Below are positions 44,415-53,532 of a stretch of DNA of 64,000 nucleotides, piece after piece. Position 1 is the stretch's first letter, and each line of letters begins with the position of its first letter. Origin of the DNA: Lepidodermella squamata (lineage: Eukaryota > Gastrotricha). The notes beneath the pieces were generated by a model. It did no database searches and was not told the origin of the DNA. It saw only the letters and a list, made by a program, of their open reading frames with translations. The position numbers and the translations under genes were made by a program. The stretch lies in NCBI GenBank assembly GCA_047495785.1, contig JBLDXI010000066.1, positions 711,701 to 775,700 of the forward strand, given 5' to 3'.

Positions 44415-45240
44415 TCAAACTTTGATTCGTTTTAGCGATCGAATGACTGTATGAAAATGAAAACGTACTATTATGGACACGGACTGAAGGAATGCGGTTT
44501 TTTTGGCAAGAAATTCGATTGGTCGGACGTTTACGAATAGCCGGAGATCCGTGTGGTACATGGGCGCCACAATGGTATCGTACAGGTCGTTCTTGTCGTA
44601 CAAGCCGTCCTTTTCCTCGGCGAATGGAATAACGAGAGACGTGACGCGGTCGTAGTGCAAACCCACATTATCTCCGACCTAGCAAAATTAAAAAAATAAA
44701 TTAAAAAAGAATAAAAAATTTAGTCTCGACAAAATTGCAATGATTATATAATTTCAAATAATTTCAAAAAAAAAATAAAAAAATTTGAAACATGAAAATT
44801 ACGAAAATTACAATTTTTCAAACAGCAAATTTCGAAACGGTTTTTTAAATTTCTTTAATTTTTAAGTTGAAAAATTTGAAATTCTCTAATTTTCAAAGAA
44901 ATACACACATTTTGGAAAATAAAATTTAAAATTACTCACCTGAACAAAAATCTGGTCCTTATCGGGCACACTAAAGGTTGCCAACGACTTTGTTGACTGT
45001 CAATACGTTGATGCCGACAAGCTTGTAGAAGGTCTGGCGATCGCGGCGCCACACGTTCATGTAGACGACCTTCTCGCTCGAGTGGCGCTAGTAGATGGTC
45101 CACTCCTTGACGAGGCCCTGGCACATGACCGGGTTGTTCGGGTACGCGCGGCTCCAGCAGCGGCTTGTCGGACACGATGCGGCCCTACACGCAGTCGTTG
45201 CTCCCCTTGGACTTGGACGGCTGCGTCCACTTGAGTAGTA
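44415..45240 (-). pseudogene. Decayed GC-rich fragment of an extracellular-type protein gene
   Basis: On the minus strand, pieces in three frames read as one protein: a first part ending WTIY, a TAG, then RHSSEKVVYMNVWRRD and FYKLVGINVLTVN, a frame change, then FSVPDKDQIFVQ, a donor GTGAGT near 44937, a ~260-nt intron, and VGDNVGLHYDRVTSLVIPF. At least two stops and two frame changes interrupt it. The exon near 44940-45240 is far more GC-rich than its AT-rich surroundings. The WRR...YKLVG...VxVGDNxGLHYD pattern resembles beta-sandwich modules of animal extracellular proteins, but I cannot name it. Decayed gene, or base errors in a poorly assembled patch. Confidence 0.5.
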
Positions 45241-45254
45241 AGGATGGGAACTTT

Positions 45255-45440
45255 GGATCAGTAATGGCAGTACGGCGATTTTTACTATAGCCGTTTGGTA
45301 TAAATATACGCAATTTGGGATCAGTAATGGCAGTACGGCGATTTTTACTATAGCCATTTGGCATAAATATACGAGCGTTGTATCAGTAATAGCACTACGG
45401 TCATTTTTACTATAACCGTTTCACATAAATATATAAGTGC
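45255..45440. repeat. 62-63 bp tandem repeat, three units
   Basis: Units start near 45255, 45318 and 45380. Shared core: ATCAGTAATGGCAGTACGGC, then GATTTTTACTATAGCC, GTTTGGTATAAATATACG. The first two are nearly identical and the third has several changes. It lies directly before the first gene of the Maverick-type element and may mark its terminal region. Confidence 0.75.
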
Positions 45441-45599
45441 GTTTTATCCGTTGCCCCATAAATGTACGCAATGTTTATGATAAAATATACAGCGGGCATA
45501 CTTTTTTTCTAAAACTATTATGAGTCATGCTTTTGCATTCTTTCTGGGAATTAATTTGTAATATAAAAAATGCACACATGATAATTTATTTTTAATTTT

Positions 45600-45875
45600 T
45601 CAATCTTTGTAACAGTAATTACAATTCCAATCACCACAATCTAGGCTGCATGCCTGATCTCTTGCTCGAGTTGCTATCATAAATCGTGATGCATCATTGA
45701 TCAATTGTTCAACCTCCAATTGTGTGTTCAACATTTCGTTTATAGCTGCTGTCATTGCTCGTTGCAGATGGTCAATGCTTAGCAGTGCTTGATATAAGCG
45801 TTCACGACTAAACATAACAGAATTTATTCAAGATTTTTTAAAAAAGAACCAAACTTACATGTCTTCTGCTTCCAT
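45600..45875 (-). CDS. Small coiled-coil protein of the Maverick element
   Basis: Exon 45875-45859 (MEAED plus two bases) joins exon 45807-45600 across a 51-nt intron (GTAAGT...GTTTAG). The product of about 74 residues is mostly one helix (LYQALLSIDHLQRAM to VEQLINDASRF) ending in a cysteine-rich tail (CSLDCGDWNCNYCYKD) that may bind zinc. No family recognised. It is transcribed away from the rest of the plus-strand genes, so 45876-46268 should be a divergent promoter. Confidence 0.6.
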
Positions 45876-46268
45876 CAATTTTCTTAGTTTCCAAAAAGAT
45901 ACTTGATTAGATACAGTAATCTAAGAACTCAAGCTAGCTCATCTTTTTTCCTGCTTTGTCCATTAGCTTATATAAATACACCTTACTTTCCATTAACCTT
46001 TTTTGTAAATAAACATTACTTTCTCCTATCAATCCCCCTTAACTTTAATCTAAAATATAATAAATATTTTTTACTTTGGCCATTAGCATTTATAAATACT
46101 CCTTTCTTTCCTGATATGTCCATTAACTTGTTTTGTAAATAAACTTTACTTTCTCCTATCAATCCAACTTAACTGTAATCTAAAAAATATAAGAAACATT
46201 TTTTTACTCAAGGAAAATCGAATAAAAGCAAAGATTAAGGTAGGGATAGCAAGGTCAAATAAGTTGCT
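45876..46268. promoter_or_regulatory. Divergent intergenic region at the left of the element
   Basis: About 390 bp of AT-rich sequence between the minus-strand small gene and the plus-strand PPxY gene. It contains an imperfect direct repeat (CATTAGCTTATATAAATACACC versus CATTAGCATTTATAAATACTCC, and TTGTAAATAAACxTTACTTTCTCCTATCAATCC twice). TATAAATA words in both copies may serve as TATA boxes. Confidence 0.5.
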
Positions 46269-47075
46269 ATGATTATTGGCTATGATGAATCTTATGAAGC
46301 GATTTTCTACCGAGAAGATTTACTTTTTCCTCCGAAATCATTAAATATATCACTAAATACCCTCTCTGGACGCATTACATTCGCTGAAGTCGCCATATTC
46401 GATTTGATTGCCAACTCGAAAGGCCAACATATTACTATCGATCATGTTTATCTCGGCTACAAAAGAGCCGTTGCTCGTCTCTTCCCATCAACCCACGATG
46501 GCACGAATTTTCAACATTTTGCCGAATATAATTTAGCTACCTGTGCTTCCATCGTTGGGCATGATTTATGGAAGAGCATCCTAAATGATACTACCACGCT
46601 CCTTGTTCGCCAGGATGATTTATGGTCGTCCATTTGTCACTCAATTATTTTTACTGAAAGTGATTACCTTTTGGATGATTGCCTCGACGATAGCCCTAAC
46701 CCTATTATTGTGTCTGGCCTGGAAGAAAGTTTCTGGTATGGCCTAACGGCACACCCTACCTACACCGAAGGCCGATATATCTACATCCAACATTTATTTT
46801 ACGATTTGTTAAAAAACTTTAATGGTGTCAGCGTAAACCTGCGGCACATATTCTACCTTTTACTTCGGGCAGGTCGTAGGGTCTCAGTAGAAATGCAGAA
46901 CGTCGTACCTCCACCCTATCAACACGCTCAGAAAATTCCATGGGCATCAGTCATCGATGTTCTTAATGGTCAGCAGGAAGGTGCGAATAGTAAATGGCCG
47001 GGCATCATGCAACGCTCCATCGCACTACAACCTGTCGCTACCGTCTTACCTTTCAACAACAGCTCTTCGACCTAA
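46269..47075 (+). CDS. Unrecognised Maverick protein with a PPxY motif
   Basis: A single exon of 268 residues. No domain recognised. It is soluble, mixed alpha/beta by appearance, with a conserved-looking hydrophobic region (HLFYDLLKNFNGVSVNLRHIF) and a PPPY motif near residue 217 (VVPPPYQHA). PPxY motifs bind WW domains and, in some viruses, act as late budding signals. First large gene of the plus-strand block. It could be a structural or regulatory protein; no evidence decides. Confidence 0.65.
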   Translation: MIIGYDESYEAIFYREDLLFPPKSLNISLNTLSGRITFAEVAIFDLIANSKGQHITIDHVYLGYKRAVARLFPSTHDGTNFQHFAEYNLATCASIVGHDLWKSILNDTTTLLVRQDDLWSSICHSIIFTESDYLLDDCLDDSPNPIIVSGLEESFWYGLTAHPTYTEGRYIYIQHLFYDLLKNFNGVSVNLRHIFYLLLRAGRRVSVEMQNVVPPPYQHAQKIPWASVIDVLNGQQEGANSKWPGIMQRSIALQPVATVLPFNNSSST

Positions 47076-47243
47076 TTTGGTCAGTTTATTTTATTTATAT
47101 AATGCCTTTGTTATTTATTCATTCCTAATCAGAAGGTTCTGGGGCTCAGCAACTCCAACCAATCACCGCGGCCGGCTTCCGTCATTCGATCATTTTTCAT
47201 TTCAAACGCAAGAACTTTGAATATTATTCTTCTTACTGAATTT

Positions 47244-47672
47244 ATGGAAGCTTTCTTCAATTCATCTCCGGCTTCTCCATTGTTTTTTTCTAACAATGAT
47301 TTCGTACCAATAAACCTGAATGAACCGAATACGAGTACGTTTACCAAGGAACCTGTTGAACAAACATCAGCCTCTAGATTAGCAAAAACTGCGGTTCGTA
47401 ATCAACCGAAACGCAATGCTAAACATAAAATTCAGAAAAAAGTCATAGGTACTGAGAAGAAATCAGTTGCTAAATCGGCGAAAACGCCATGCAAGGCGAA
47501 AAATAAACCAGCTGTTCCAATTACCAATCATGAGTCACGAAAGCAAGATTCTGTCGCCTCTTTTTTGGTCATGATTTGCCCTCAACCTATCGCAAAGTTC
47601 AAACAGAAACAGCTGAAATCAAGTATGTTACAAGCCTTCAATCAGCCGCATCACAGTCGACCACGATCATAA
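47244..47672 (+). CDS. Basic low-complexity protein preceding the TBP-like gene
   Basis: A 142-residue frame from the ATG at 47244 (MEAFFNSSP). After an acidic/Ser-rich start it is Lys-rich (KRNAKHKIQKK, KKSVAKSAKTPCKAK) with nuclear-localisation-like clusters. It overlaps the next frame by about 95 nt. It may be a separate DNA-binding protein, or the N-terminal tail of the TBP-like protein joined by splicing; a phase-consistent join (weak donor GTCATG near 47564 to CACAG near 47660) is possible but unproven. Confidence 0.5.
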   Translation: MEAFFNSSPASPLFFSNNDFVPINLNEPNTSTFTKEPVEQTSASRLAKTAVRNQPKRNAKHKIQKKVIGTEKKSVAKSAKTPCKAKNKPAVPITNHESRKQDSVASFLVMICPQPIAKFKQKQLKSSMLQAFNQPHHSRPRS

Positions 47673-48355
47673 ATTTGACTATATCCTATCCTGTTGATTT
47701 AAAGCTACAATCTAGCACTGAACCTTTTTTTCTATTGAAATCCCCACCATTAAATATGGAAGTAAATAATATACAATATGATATTGATTACTCTATTTCA
47801 AATATTATGGCTAAATCAAGGTCAAATTTTCTATTTAATTTAGATAGTCTAGCCCTAATTTTACCTTGTGCAAAATATAACCCAAAAAAAATGTCGAGTG
47901 CTTTGTTCTATAAAGTACCTGCTTTTAACGCGACGTTTTTATTATTTTCATCCGGAGCTATAATTTGTAGTGGTACCAAAACAGCCTCGAATTGTGTTAC
48001 TGCTTTTGGAGTTCTTCAAGCTACACTCAGAAAAATTGTTAATCGACGGTTGATAATCCGTGACCCAATAATTACTAATATAGTATTGTTCTACGATTTA
48101 CATAAAACTGTCAATCTTAGCCTGCTAGCTTTTCAATTTCCTAAAATATGCGTTTACCAACCAGAATTTTTTCCTGGGTTGCGTATACGTGTTTTCTCCA
48201 AAGTCAGCACTAATGAAAATGAACCAAAGTTAAATGTATCTGCCACACTGTTTCACACTGGAAAAATGATTATGAGCGGCTGTTTTTCGTTATCTCTTAT
48301 AAAAATAGCATTTGTTAAATTGGCGCCTTTTTTTCTGTATATCAAACAACAATAA
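47576..48355 (+). CDS. TATA-binding-protein-like factor of the Maverick element
   Basis: The first ATG in frame is at 47756, giving about 199 residues, close to the size of the TBP core. Two TBP-type repeats are visible. Repeat 1: AKYNPKKMSSALFYKV...ATFLLFSSGAIICSGTKT, matching the YNPKRF...FSSGKMVCTGAK pattern of TBP. Repeat 2: VYQPEFFPGLRIRV...ATLFHTGKMIMSG, matching YEPELFPGLIYR...FVSGKVVLTGAK. Of the four DNA-intercalating Phe positions of TBP, three appear kept, and the YNPKRF position is Met. Known role of TBP: core-promoter binding. Inferred: an element-encoded initiation factor acting in the nucleus. Sequence is highly diverged from cellular TBP, arguing for a viral lineage and not a recent host capture. 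Confidence 0.8.
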   Translation: MPSTYRKVQTETAEIKYVTSLQSAASQSTTIINLTISYPVDLKLQSSTEPFFLLKSPPLNMEVNNIQYDIDYSISNIMAKSRSNFLFNLDSLALILPCAKYNPKKMSSALFYKVPAFNATFLLFSSGAIICSGTKTASNCVTAFGVLQATLRKIVNRRLIIRDPIITNIVLFYDLHKTVNLSLLAFQFPKICVYQPEFFPGLRIRVFSKVSTNENEPKLNVSATLFHTGKMIMSGCFSLSLIKIAFVKLAPFFLYIKQQ

Positions 48356-48519
48356 AATGATTTAATGAATGAGGGAAGATTAATCGCGTGCCGTCTTTTT
48401 TTAAGCTAAAATCATTATTTCTACTTTCATCATTATCTATCAATTTTCAAAATTCGCAGCAGAAATAAAAATATGGCTATCGGTAAATTTCCCCGTTTTT
48501 AAAGTCTTCGTAATTTATT

Positions 48520-48789
48520 ATGCATCAAACAACAGATATTCCGCGTGCTGTTTTACCGATCCTATTGCTGCTATCCCTGGTTACCATTTTAATCAGCTTT
48601 TTCGCTGTTATGGAAGTTCGCAATACTCAAGCCGAACTCCTTCACCTGCGGCAACTTGTCGAGTCTACTGAGCGGATGTTATATAATATAAATGATTTAT
48701 TATTCCACTTAAACGGTGATTTATTTAGCCACATGGCTAATTGTTCGGTTGTCCCTACTTGCCGTAAATTAGCTATAAAGAAGAATTAG
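48520..48789 (+). CDS. Small membrane protein with coiled coil (Maverick)
   Basis: 89 residues. One transmembrane helix at about 10-32 (AVLPILLLLSLVTILISFFAV), then a helical heptad-like segment (VRNTQAELLHLRQLVESTERML), and a C-terminal region with two cysteines. It ends three bases before the integrase start. Could be a virion membrane or scaffold protein; no family recognised. Confidence 0.6.
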   Translation: MHQTTDIPRAVLPILLLLSLVTILISFFAVMEVRNTQAELLHLRQLVESTERMLYNINDLLFHLNGDLFSHMANCSVVPTCRKLAIKKN

Positions 48790-48792
48790 GTC

Positions 48793-50004
48793 ATGCCACG
48801 TAATAAACACAATGCGAGACGTCTAGCTGAAGGAGATGCTAAAATAAACCACAGGTCAGACTTGAAATCGTTTGTTTTGAGCTTCTATAATGATCCGAAA
48901 CATGTTGGATCATTTCAAGGCCTGCGCAGATTATACTCAACACTTAAAGCTACATTACCCTTAGAGCTGAGAAATTCCCTTACTCATAAAAAACTAGCTG
49001 AGATTATGAGCCATGATCGAACATATTCATTATATAAACCACTAAGTGTAAGAAACCGGAAGCAATTCATGCAATATGAAGTTTATGCTAGAAGTGACCT
49101 CTTTCTAGGTGATCTTCTTGAAGTTCAAGATTCAAGCCAAGATAATGATGGAACCCGCTATTTACTTACAATCAAAGACTGTTTTACGCGTTATGCTTTC
49201 TGTATTCCCTTACTTAACAAAGAAGGAAATTACACTGCTGAGAAGATCAGTAATTTTTTGAGCAGCCTAACACCTGATTTGCGTTGCCGCTCTTTCACTA
49301 CAGATTCTGGCGGAGAATTTATCAACAAAGAAGCTAAAAAAATATTTAAAAAATTCAATGTTTATTATTACACTACAACCTCCATGTTCAAGTGTTCACC
49401 CATAGAAATTTTCAACCGTTGGCTTCGTAGAACTATTTCGAGGCATCAAATTGCAAATCATACGCTGCGTTACATCGATTACTTACCTTTTTTCTTAGCG
49501 TCTTACAATCAAATGAAAAATCGCAGCACTAGGGTTGCCCCGTTAGAATTATGGCTAGCTTCCCCAGAAGATCCTATAAATTTGGTTGCTTACAATAATG
49601 TTTTTGGAAAAAGAGATCAATTGATGCTTGAAAAGCGCAAGAATTTACTATACAAACCGACTTTTTCTGTCGGTGATTGTGTTAGAATTAGTCGTGTAAA
49701 GGATTTATTTCACAAAGAAGGAGATTTCATTTTTACTGAAGAATATTTTTTTATCGACCGCATAGATACTTGTACCATCCCCGACAAGTATTATCTCCGT
49801 GATACTCTGAATAAGCGTATTCAAGGTAGTTTTTACGATTGGCAGCTTCAGATAGCACATCCGCAAGAAACATATTTAATAGAAAAAGTTCTGAAGCATC
49901 GCACTATAAATGGCAAGAAACAGGCTCTTGTGAAATGGCAAAACTGGCCGATTGAAGCCGCTAGTTGGATTGATGCAAACGAGATCAAAACCTTGGCCTC
50001 ATGA
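48793..50004 (+). CDS. Retroviral-type integrase with C-terminal chromodomain (Polinton)
   Basis: 403 residues. The core catalytic domain shows the DDE triad: Asp107 in FLGDLLEVQD, Asp171 in TTDSGGEF, and Glu205 in SPIEIFNRW, with 33 residues between the last two (DD35E class is 35). The C-terminus from about residue 355 has a chromodomain (YLIEKVLKHR...ALVKWQNWPIEAASWI). Known: Maverick integrases join element ends to host DNA, and chromodomains guide them to marked chromatin. All key residues are intact. Its TGA overlaps the ATG of the next gene by four bases. Confidence 0.93.
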   Translation: MPRNKHNARRLAEGDAKINHRSDLKSFVLSFYNDPKHVGSFQGLRRLYSTLKATLPLELRNSLTHKKLAEIMSHDRTYSLYKPLSVRNRKQFMQYEVYARSDLFLGDLLEVQDSSQDNDGTRYLLTIKDCFTRYAFCIPLLNKEGNYTAEKISNFLSSLTPDLRCRSFTTDSGGEFINKEAKKIFKKFNVYYYTTTSMFKCSPIEIFNRWLRRTISRHQIANHTLRYIDYLPFFLASYNQMKNRSTRVAPLELWLASPEDPINLVAYNNVFGKRDQLMLEKRKNLLYKPTFSVGDCVRISRVKDLFHKEGDFIFTEEYFFIDRIDTCTIPDKYYLRDTLNKRIQGSFYDWQLQIAHPQETYLIEKVLKHRTINGKKQALVKWQNWPIEAASWIDANEIKTLAS

Positions 50005-50204
50005 ATAGAGTTCCTACGACTCCACTCTTAGCTTTCCTACAAAAGCCATCTGTGCGTGTAGGGGCCTACATTTTTTTCCTTCTAATAACCGTTTGGCTTA
50101 TAGAAATTTCAAACTATTTATTCAAAACTAAGCTCCCCCCTTTTGGCAACAGCGCAATCCTTACTTTAGAAAAGATAGATAAGGATAACATAACAAATGC
50201 TTAG
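50001..50204 (+). CDS. Small single-pass membrane protein (Maverick)
   Basis: 67 residues with one TM helix (VGAYIFFLLITVWLIEI) and a short charged tail. The ATG overlaps the integrase stop (ATGA at 50001-50004) and its own stop lies inside the next gene, which begins at 50197. No family recognised. The tight overlaps resemble virus gene packing. Confidence 0.55.
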   Translation: MNRVPTTPLLAFLQKPSVRVGAYIFFLLITVWLIEISNYLFKTKLPPFGNSAILTLEKIDKDNITNA

Positions 50205-51417
50205 CATCCAGGAGGACTTCTTTATTTATTTACCCTCGAATGCCTCATATTCTCAACATCCGGCGAATACTCCGTCGGATTATCAAGTTGCTCTCCCTGT
50301 CCCAATTTGCGTACCCGATTGCCGTGCTTATGAAGTAGCCCTACTTGAGGCTACAATTCCTGTTAGGTGGAGTAGCATTGATCGTCATACAGTCTATGTG
50401 CTTGATTGTAACTGGCTGAAATCTTTTAAAAACGACATTATTGCTAATTATTTAACAAATCCTGGCTCTTTGCCACATCGGATGAAAAGTTTCAACAATC
50501 CATGGGAAACTGGCTTTATTAACAAAGTAAATTTCGGAGGTGAATATTTTGCGAATATAACCAAACTAATCGATCACTTTAATGAAAAAATATCCATCTC
50601 AAGTAGTAATGGCTCTATTTTTGCTCATTATGATTCAGTCAACAAAAAAACTAAAATTACCTGTAAATGGCCATATTCTATGTTTATACCTTCAGATTCT
50701 GCTGGCCTCTTAGGTTTTGTGTCTCCAATAGAACAGAATACACCGTCTGGAGTTTTCATTTTTCCCAAGGCCCCAAAAAATGACGAGCCAGAATTTAATG
50801 AAGTTTCCACTTTTGATATAAAGTCAACGTATGCCTTGGCATATGCGTGGAATATGAGCCACCAAATTCGTGAAAATCCACACATTTTATTCAACTCAGT
50901 TGGGATTGTTAGGCTTTCTAGCAGACCAAAACTTAAGGAGGATGCAAATAATGAGACAGCGGCGGTAGAAAATCAAGAAGGCGTAAATTCAGCACAGCAC
51001 TTTGATTTTTCTGAGCAAACAGTAATCACCAAAGATAATGATTTACCGCCTGCCTTTATTTATGCATGCTATGAAGAAAGTGCTACAGCTCAATACAACA
51101 TTCAGTTGAATTATGGCAATAACTCACTGTTCATTTACTGCTCAGTTGCAGCGGATGTTTTTGTTGGAGATTGCCAAGCTAGCCTCCTTCGAATGATAAC
51201 CTATTCTACGATGGCTTCTGCTACGGCAAATTCAGACTTGTCATCACATTTTACAGTGATTTATAACTCGGGCCTATATTTACCTTTAAAAGCCAATTTT
51301 ATAGATTCAATTCAAGTTCAAATCCGCCGCGATAACGGGGCATTGATCGATTTTGTGGATGGTAGCAAAGTTGTATTGCTACTTCATATTCGCCGAAAAA
51401 CCGGAGCCTTATATTAA
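50197..51417 (+). CDS. Minor capsid protein, penton-like (Polinton mCP)
   Basis: 406 residues, single exon. The N-terminal half contains YQVALPVPI...EVALLEATIPVRW, and the C-terminus has the SIQVQIRRDNGALIDFVDG...VVLLLHIRR strand pair that closes penton-type single jelly-roll proteins of Polintons and adintoviruses. Middle part: a charged linker (KLKEDANNETAAVENQEG) between beta-rich segments. Lies upstream of the pVI-like and major capsid genes, as in other Mavericks. Inferred vertex protein of the particle. Confidence 0.8.
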   Translation: MLSIQEDFFIYLPSNASYSQHPANTPSDYQVALPVPICVPDCRAYEVALLEATIPVRWSSIDRHTVYVLDCNWLKSFKNDIIANYLTNPGSLPHRMKSFNNPWETGFINKVNFGGEYFANITKLIDHFNEKISISSSNGSIFAHYDSVNKKTKITCKWPYSMFIPSDSAGLLGFVSPIEQNTPSGVFIFPKAPKNDEPEFNEVSTFDIKSTYALAYAWNMSHQIRENPHILFNSVGIVRLSSRPKLKEDANNETAAVENQEGVNSAQHFDFSEQTVITKDNDLPPAFIYACYEESATAQYNIQLNYGNNSLFIYCSVAADVFVGDCQASLLRMITYSTMASATANSDLSSHFTVIYNSGLYLPLKANFIDSIQVQIRRDNGALIDFVDGSKVVLLLHIRRKTGALY

Positions 51418-51455
51418 TATAAGTGGCTGAGTTCTAATTATTAATATTACCGAAG

Positions 51456-51998
51456 ATGCCCCTAGCTTATTCTAACCAAAACGTTGACAAGTACCAGCAG
51501 TTTTTTCTCCGCCAACACTCCTCCCCGCTGATAGCAGGCTATGGAGCTGGAGCGGGTGCTAACCTGGACCATTTCCGTGGGGCAACAATTCAATTTCCAT
51601 ATCATTATAGGGGTCAGGGAATAGGAAATATATTAGGTGCCTTTTTCAGAAATTTCTTCCCAGTAATTGCTCCGTCTATTTTTCAACAAGCATTATCTAC
51701 TGGCCAAAAAATATTAGGTGATATGCAACAACCTGAGGGCGCTAGACCTAGTTTTACCGAATCCCTTAAGCGTCATGGCACTTCAGGCGCCTTAAACATG
51801 GCTAAGGATATTGCTGAAACGGCTTTGAAGCAACATCAAGGCGGTGGAGGTGGCCGTAAAAGGCGCCGTCGTCGTGGCCCTAGTAAAACTAGTAGTGTGA
51901 CTGCAAAACGTAGGCGCCGTGCTTCTACTACAAAAAGAAAGGCTTATAAAAGGAAAAGACGCGCAACAACTAAATCAGTGCTATTTGAAGCGTCTTGA
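51456..51998 (+). CDS. pVI/pX-like minor virion protein (Maverick)
   Basis: 180 residues. The N-terminal third has GAGAGANLDHFRGATIQ and GIGNILGAFFRNFFPVIAPS, an amphipathic helix as in adenovirus pVI and Polinton homologues; the C-terminal third is Arg/Lys-rich (GRKRRRRRGPSK, TAKRRRRAS, AYKRKRR), as in pX/pVII-type DNA-packing peptides. It combines both roles in one chain. Position between penton and major capsid supports the call. Confidence 0.7.
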   Translation: MPLAYSNQNVDKYQQFFLRQHSSPLIAGYGAGAGANLDHFRGATIQFPYHYRGQGIGNILGAFFRNFFPVIAPSIFQQALSTGQKILGDMQQPEGARPSFTESLKRHGTSGALNMAKDIAETALKQHQGGGGGRKRRRRRGPSKTSSVTAKRRRRASTTKRKAYKRKRRATTKSVLFEAS

Positions 51999-52031
51999 GC
52001 CCATTGCTGCGTTTGATTCTTCAAATTTGTA

Positions 52032-53469
52032 ATGGAAGGCTTTGGAGATAATTTTGTTCACCCAGCCTCAGCCTCTTCAATAGTATTATCTTCAGATTTA
52101 GATTTATTTACTGTACCGCCTTCACAGCTTGCTGAAGAAAACCAAATAAGTATAGATGTTTACCCAATTGCCCCTCTTAATAGTTCACCGAACCTGATTG
52201 AGTTTCAAATCGGCCCGTACAATGATTATTTGTGTCTGTCACGCATGCAACTGATGCTCAAGTGGAAAGTAGTTAGAACCCCTTCTGAAGCTCGGAAGAA
52301 AAATGCTGGCGAAGCTGACGATGCATACAACGAGTATAAGGCTAGTCTTTCGGCTACAAATTTACAAAAAGCCCCGCTTTGTTTAGCCCACCACACAATG
52401 TTCAAAACATGCGAGATTTCACTAAATGGGCAACTTTTAAGTGAACAAAATTCATTATACGCTTATCGGGCCTATATTTCAACGCTTTTGTCTCATAATA
52501 CTGATGCAAAAAACACGATATTACAGACACAATTTTGGTATCCTGATACAGCTAAAAAACTGGATAATTTTGACAATTCAAACGAGGGATTTAAAAAACG
52601 GTTGGAAATTGTTCAGGGCGGGAAATCTGTGTGCACCCTGGGACGCCTGTTTGCAGATCCTATGCTGTGTAATAGGCTACTTCTACCTAATGTTGAAGTC
52701 CGCATCAAGCTCTATAGGGCATCTAACAATTTTGCTTTGGTTGGGCCGAGCACAGCTGATCCTCACTCAATCGTCATTGAATCTGCAAAAATTATTGCCC
52801 GGGCTGTTGTTGTGTCGCCGGACATAGTGATTGCTCATACGCGTGCGCTGGAAAAAACTAACGCCAAATATCCTATAATGAGAGTTCGAACAAGGCTTTT
52901 TCACATACCAAGTAGTGTTTTGAGTTACAGTGTAAGTTTGCTCATCGCGCGTTTCTAAGTCAATTTTTAAAACTCTAATGGTTTAACAGATACCACAATG
53001 TATTAATGGTAAGCTTCCAAGGCGTATGTTTTTCTGTTTTTTTGAAGATTCCGCCCTGAATGGAACGGCGGGTAAAAATCCATTGAATGCATTACACAGC
53101 CAGCTATCCCGAATATCGATTTATTTGGGCAATGAACTACATCACTCAACAGCTCCCTTGGAAATGGATTTTGCAAATGGAGATGTCACCAGAGTCTATT
53201 TGGAGCTTCTCAATGCTATCAACCCAGATAACCCTTTCAAGGCATCTACGTTAACTATGGATCAGTTTATTAATGGCTTCACAATTTTTGGTTTCGATTT
53301 ATCGCGCAACTCCTCGTTGCAAAATTACTCAGTTATACGCACAGGTACCTGCAGAGTAGAGTTGAGTTTTGCTGTTCAAACAACAATTGTTACTCAGCTG
53401 TTAGTATTAACTGAAACTGATTCAGTTTTTGAGGTATCATCTTTTTTCATAAAATTAAAATTGCCTTAA
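52032..53469 (+). CDS. Double jelly-roll major capsid protein (Polinton MCP)
   Basis: Exons 52032-52931 and 52990-53469, with a 58-nt phase-0 intron (GTAAGT...TAACAG). 459 residues. Begins MEGFGDNFVHPASASSIVLSSDLDLFTVPP, followed by a strand-rich segment (IEFQIGPYNDYLCLSRMQLMLKW), a loop with FKTCEISLNGQLL...YAYRAYISTLLSH, and, after the intron, RRMFFCFFEDSALNGTAGKNP and HSTAPLEMDF. These are the usual landmarks of Polinton-type double jelly-roll capsid proteins. Intact; predicted to form the icosahedral shell with the penton homologue. Confidence 0.85.
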
Positions 53470-53532
53470 AATTCAAATTTTTTAAGATCACACGAACGCG
53501 TGACGTAATTGTTGATTCTTAAGCAGTTTTTC

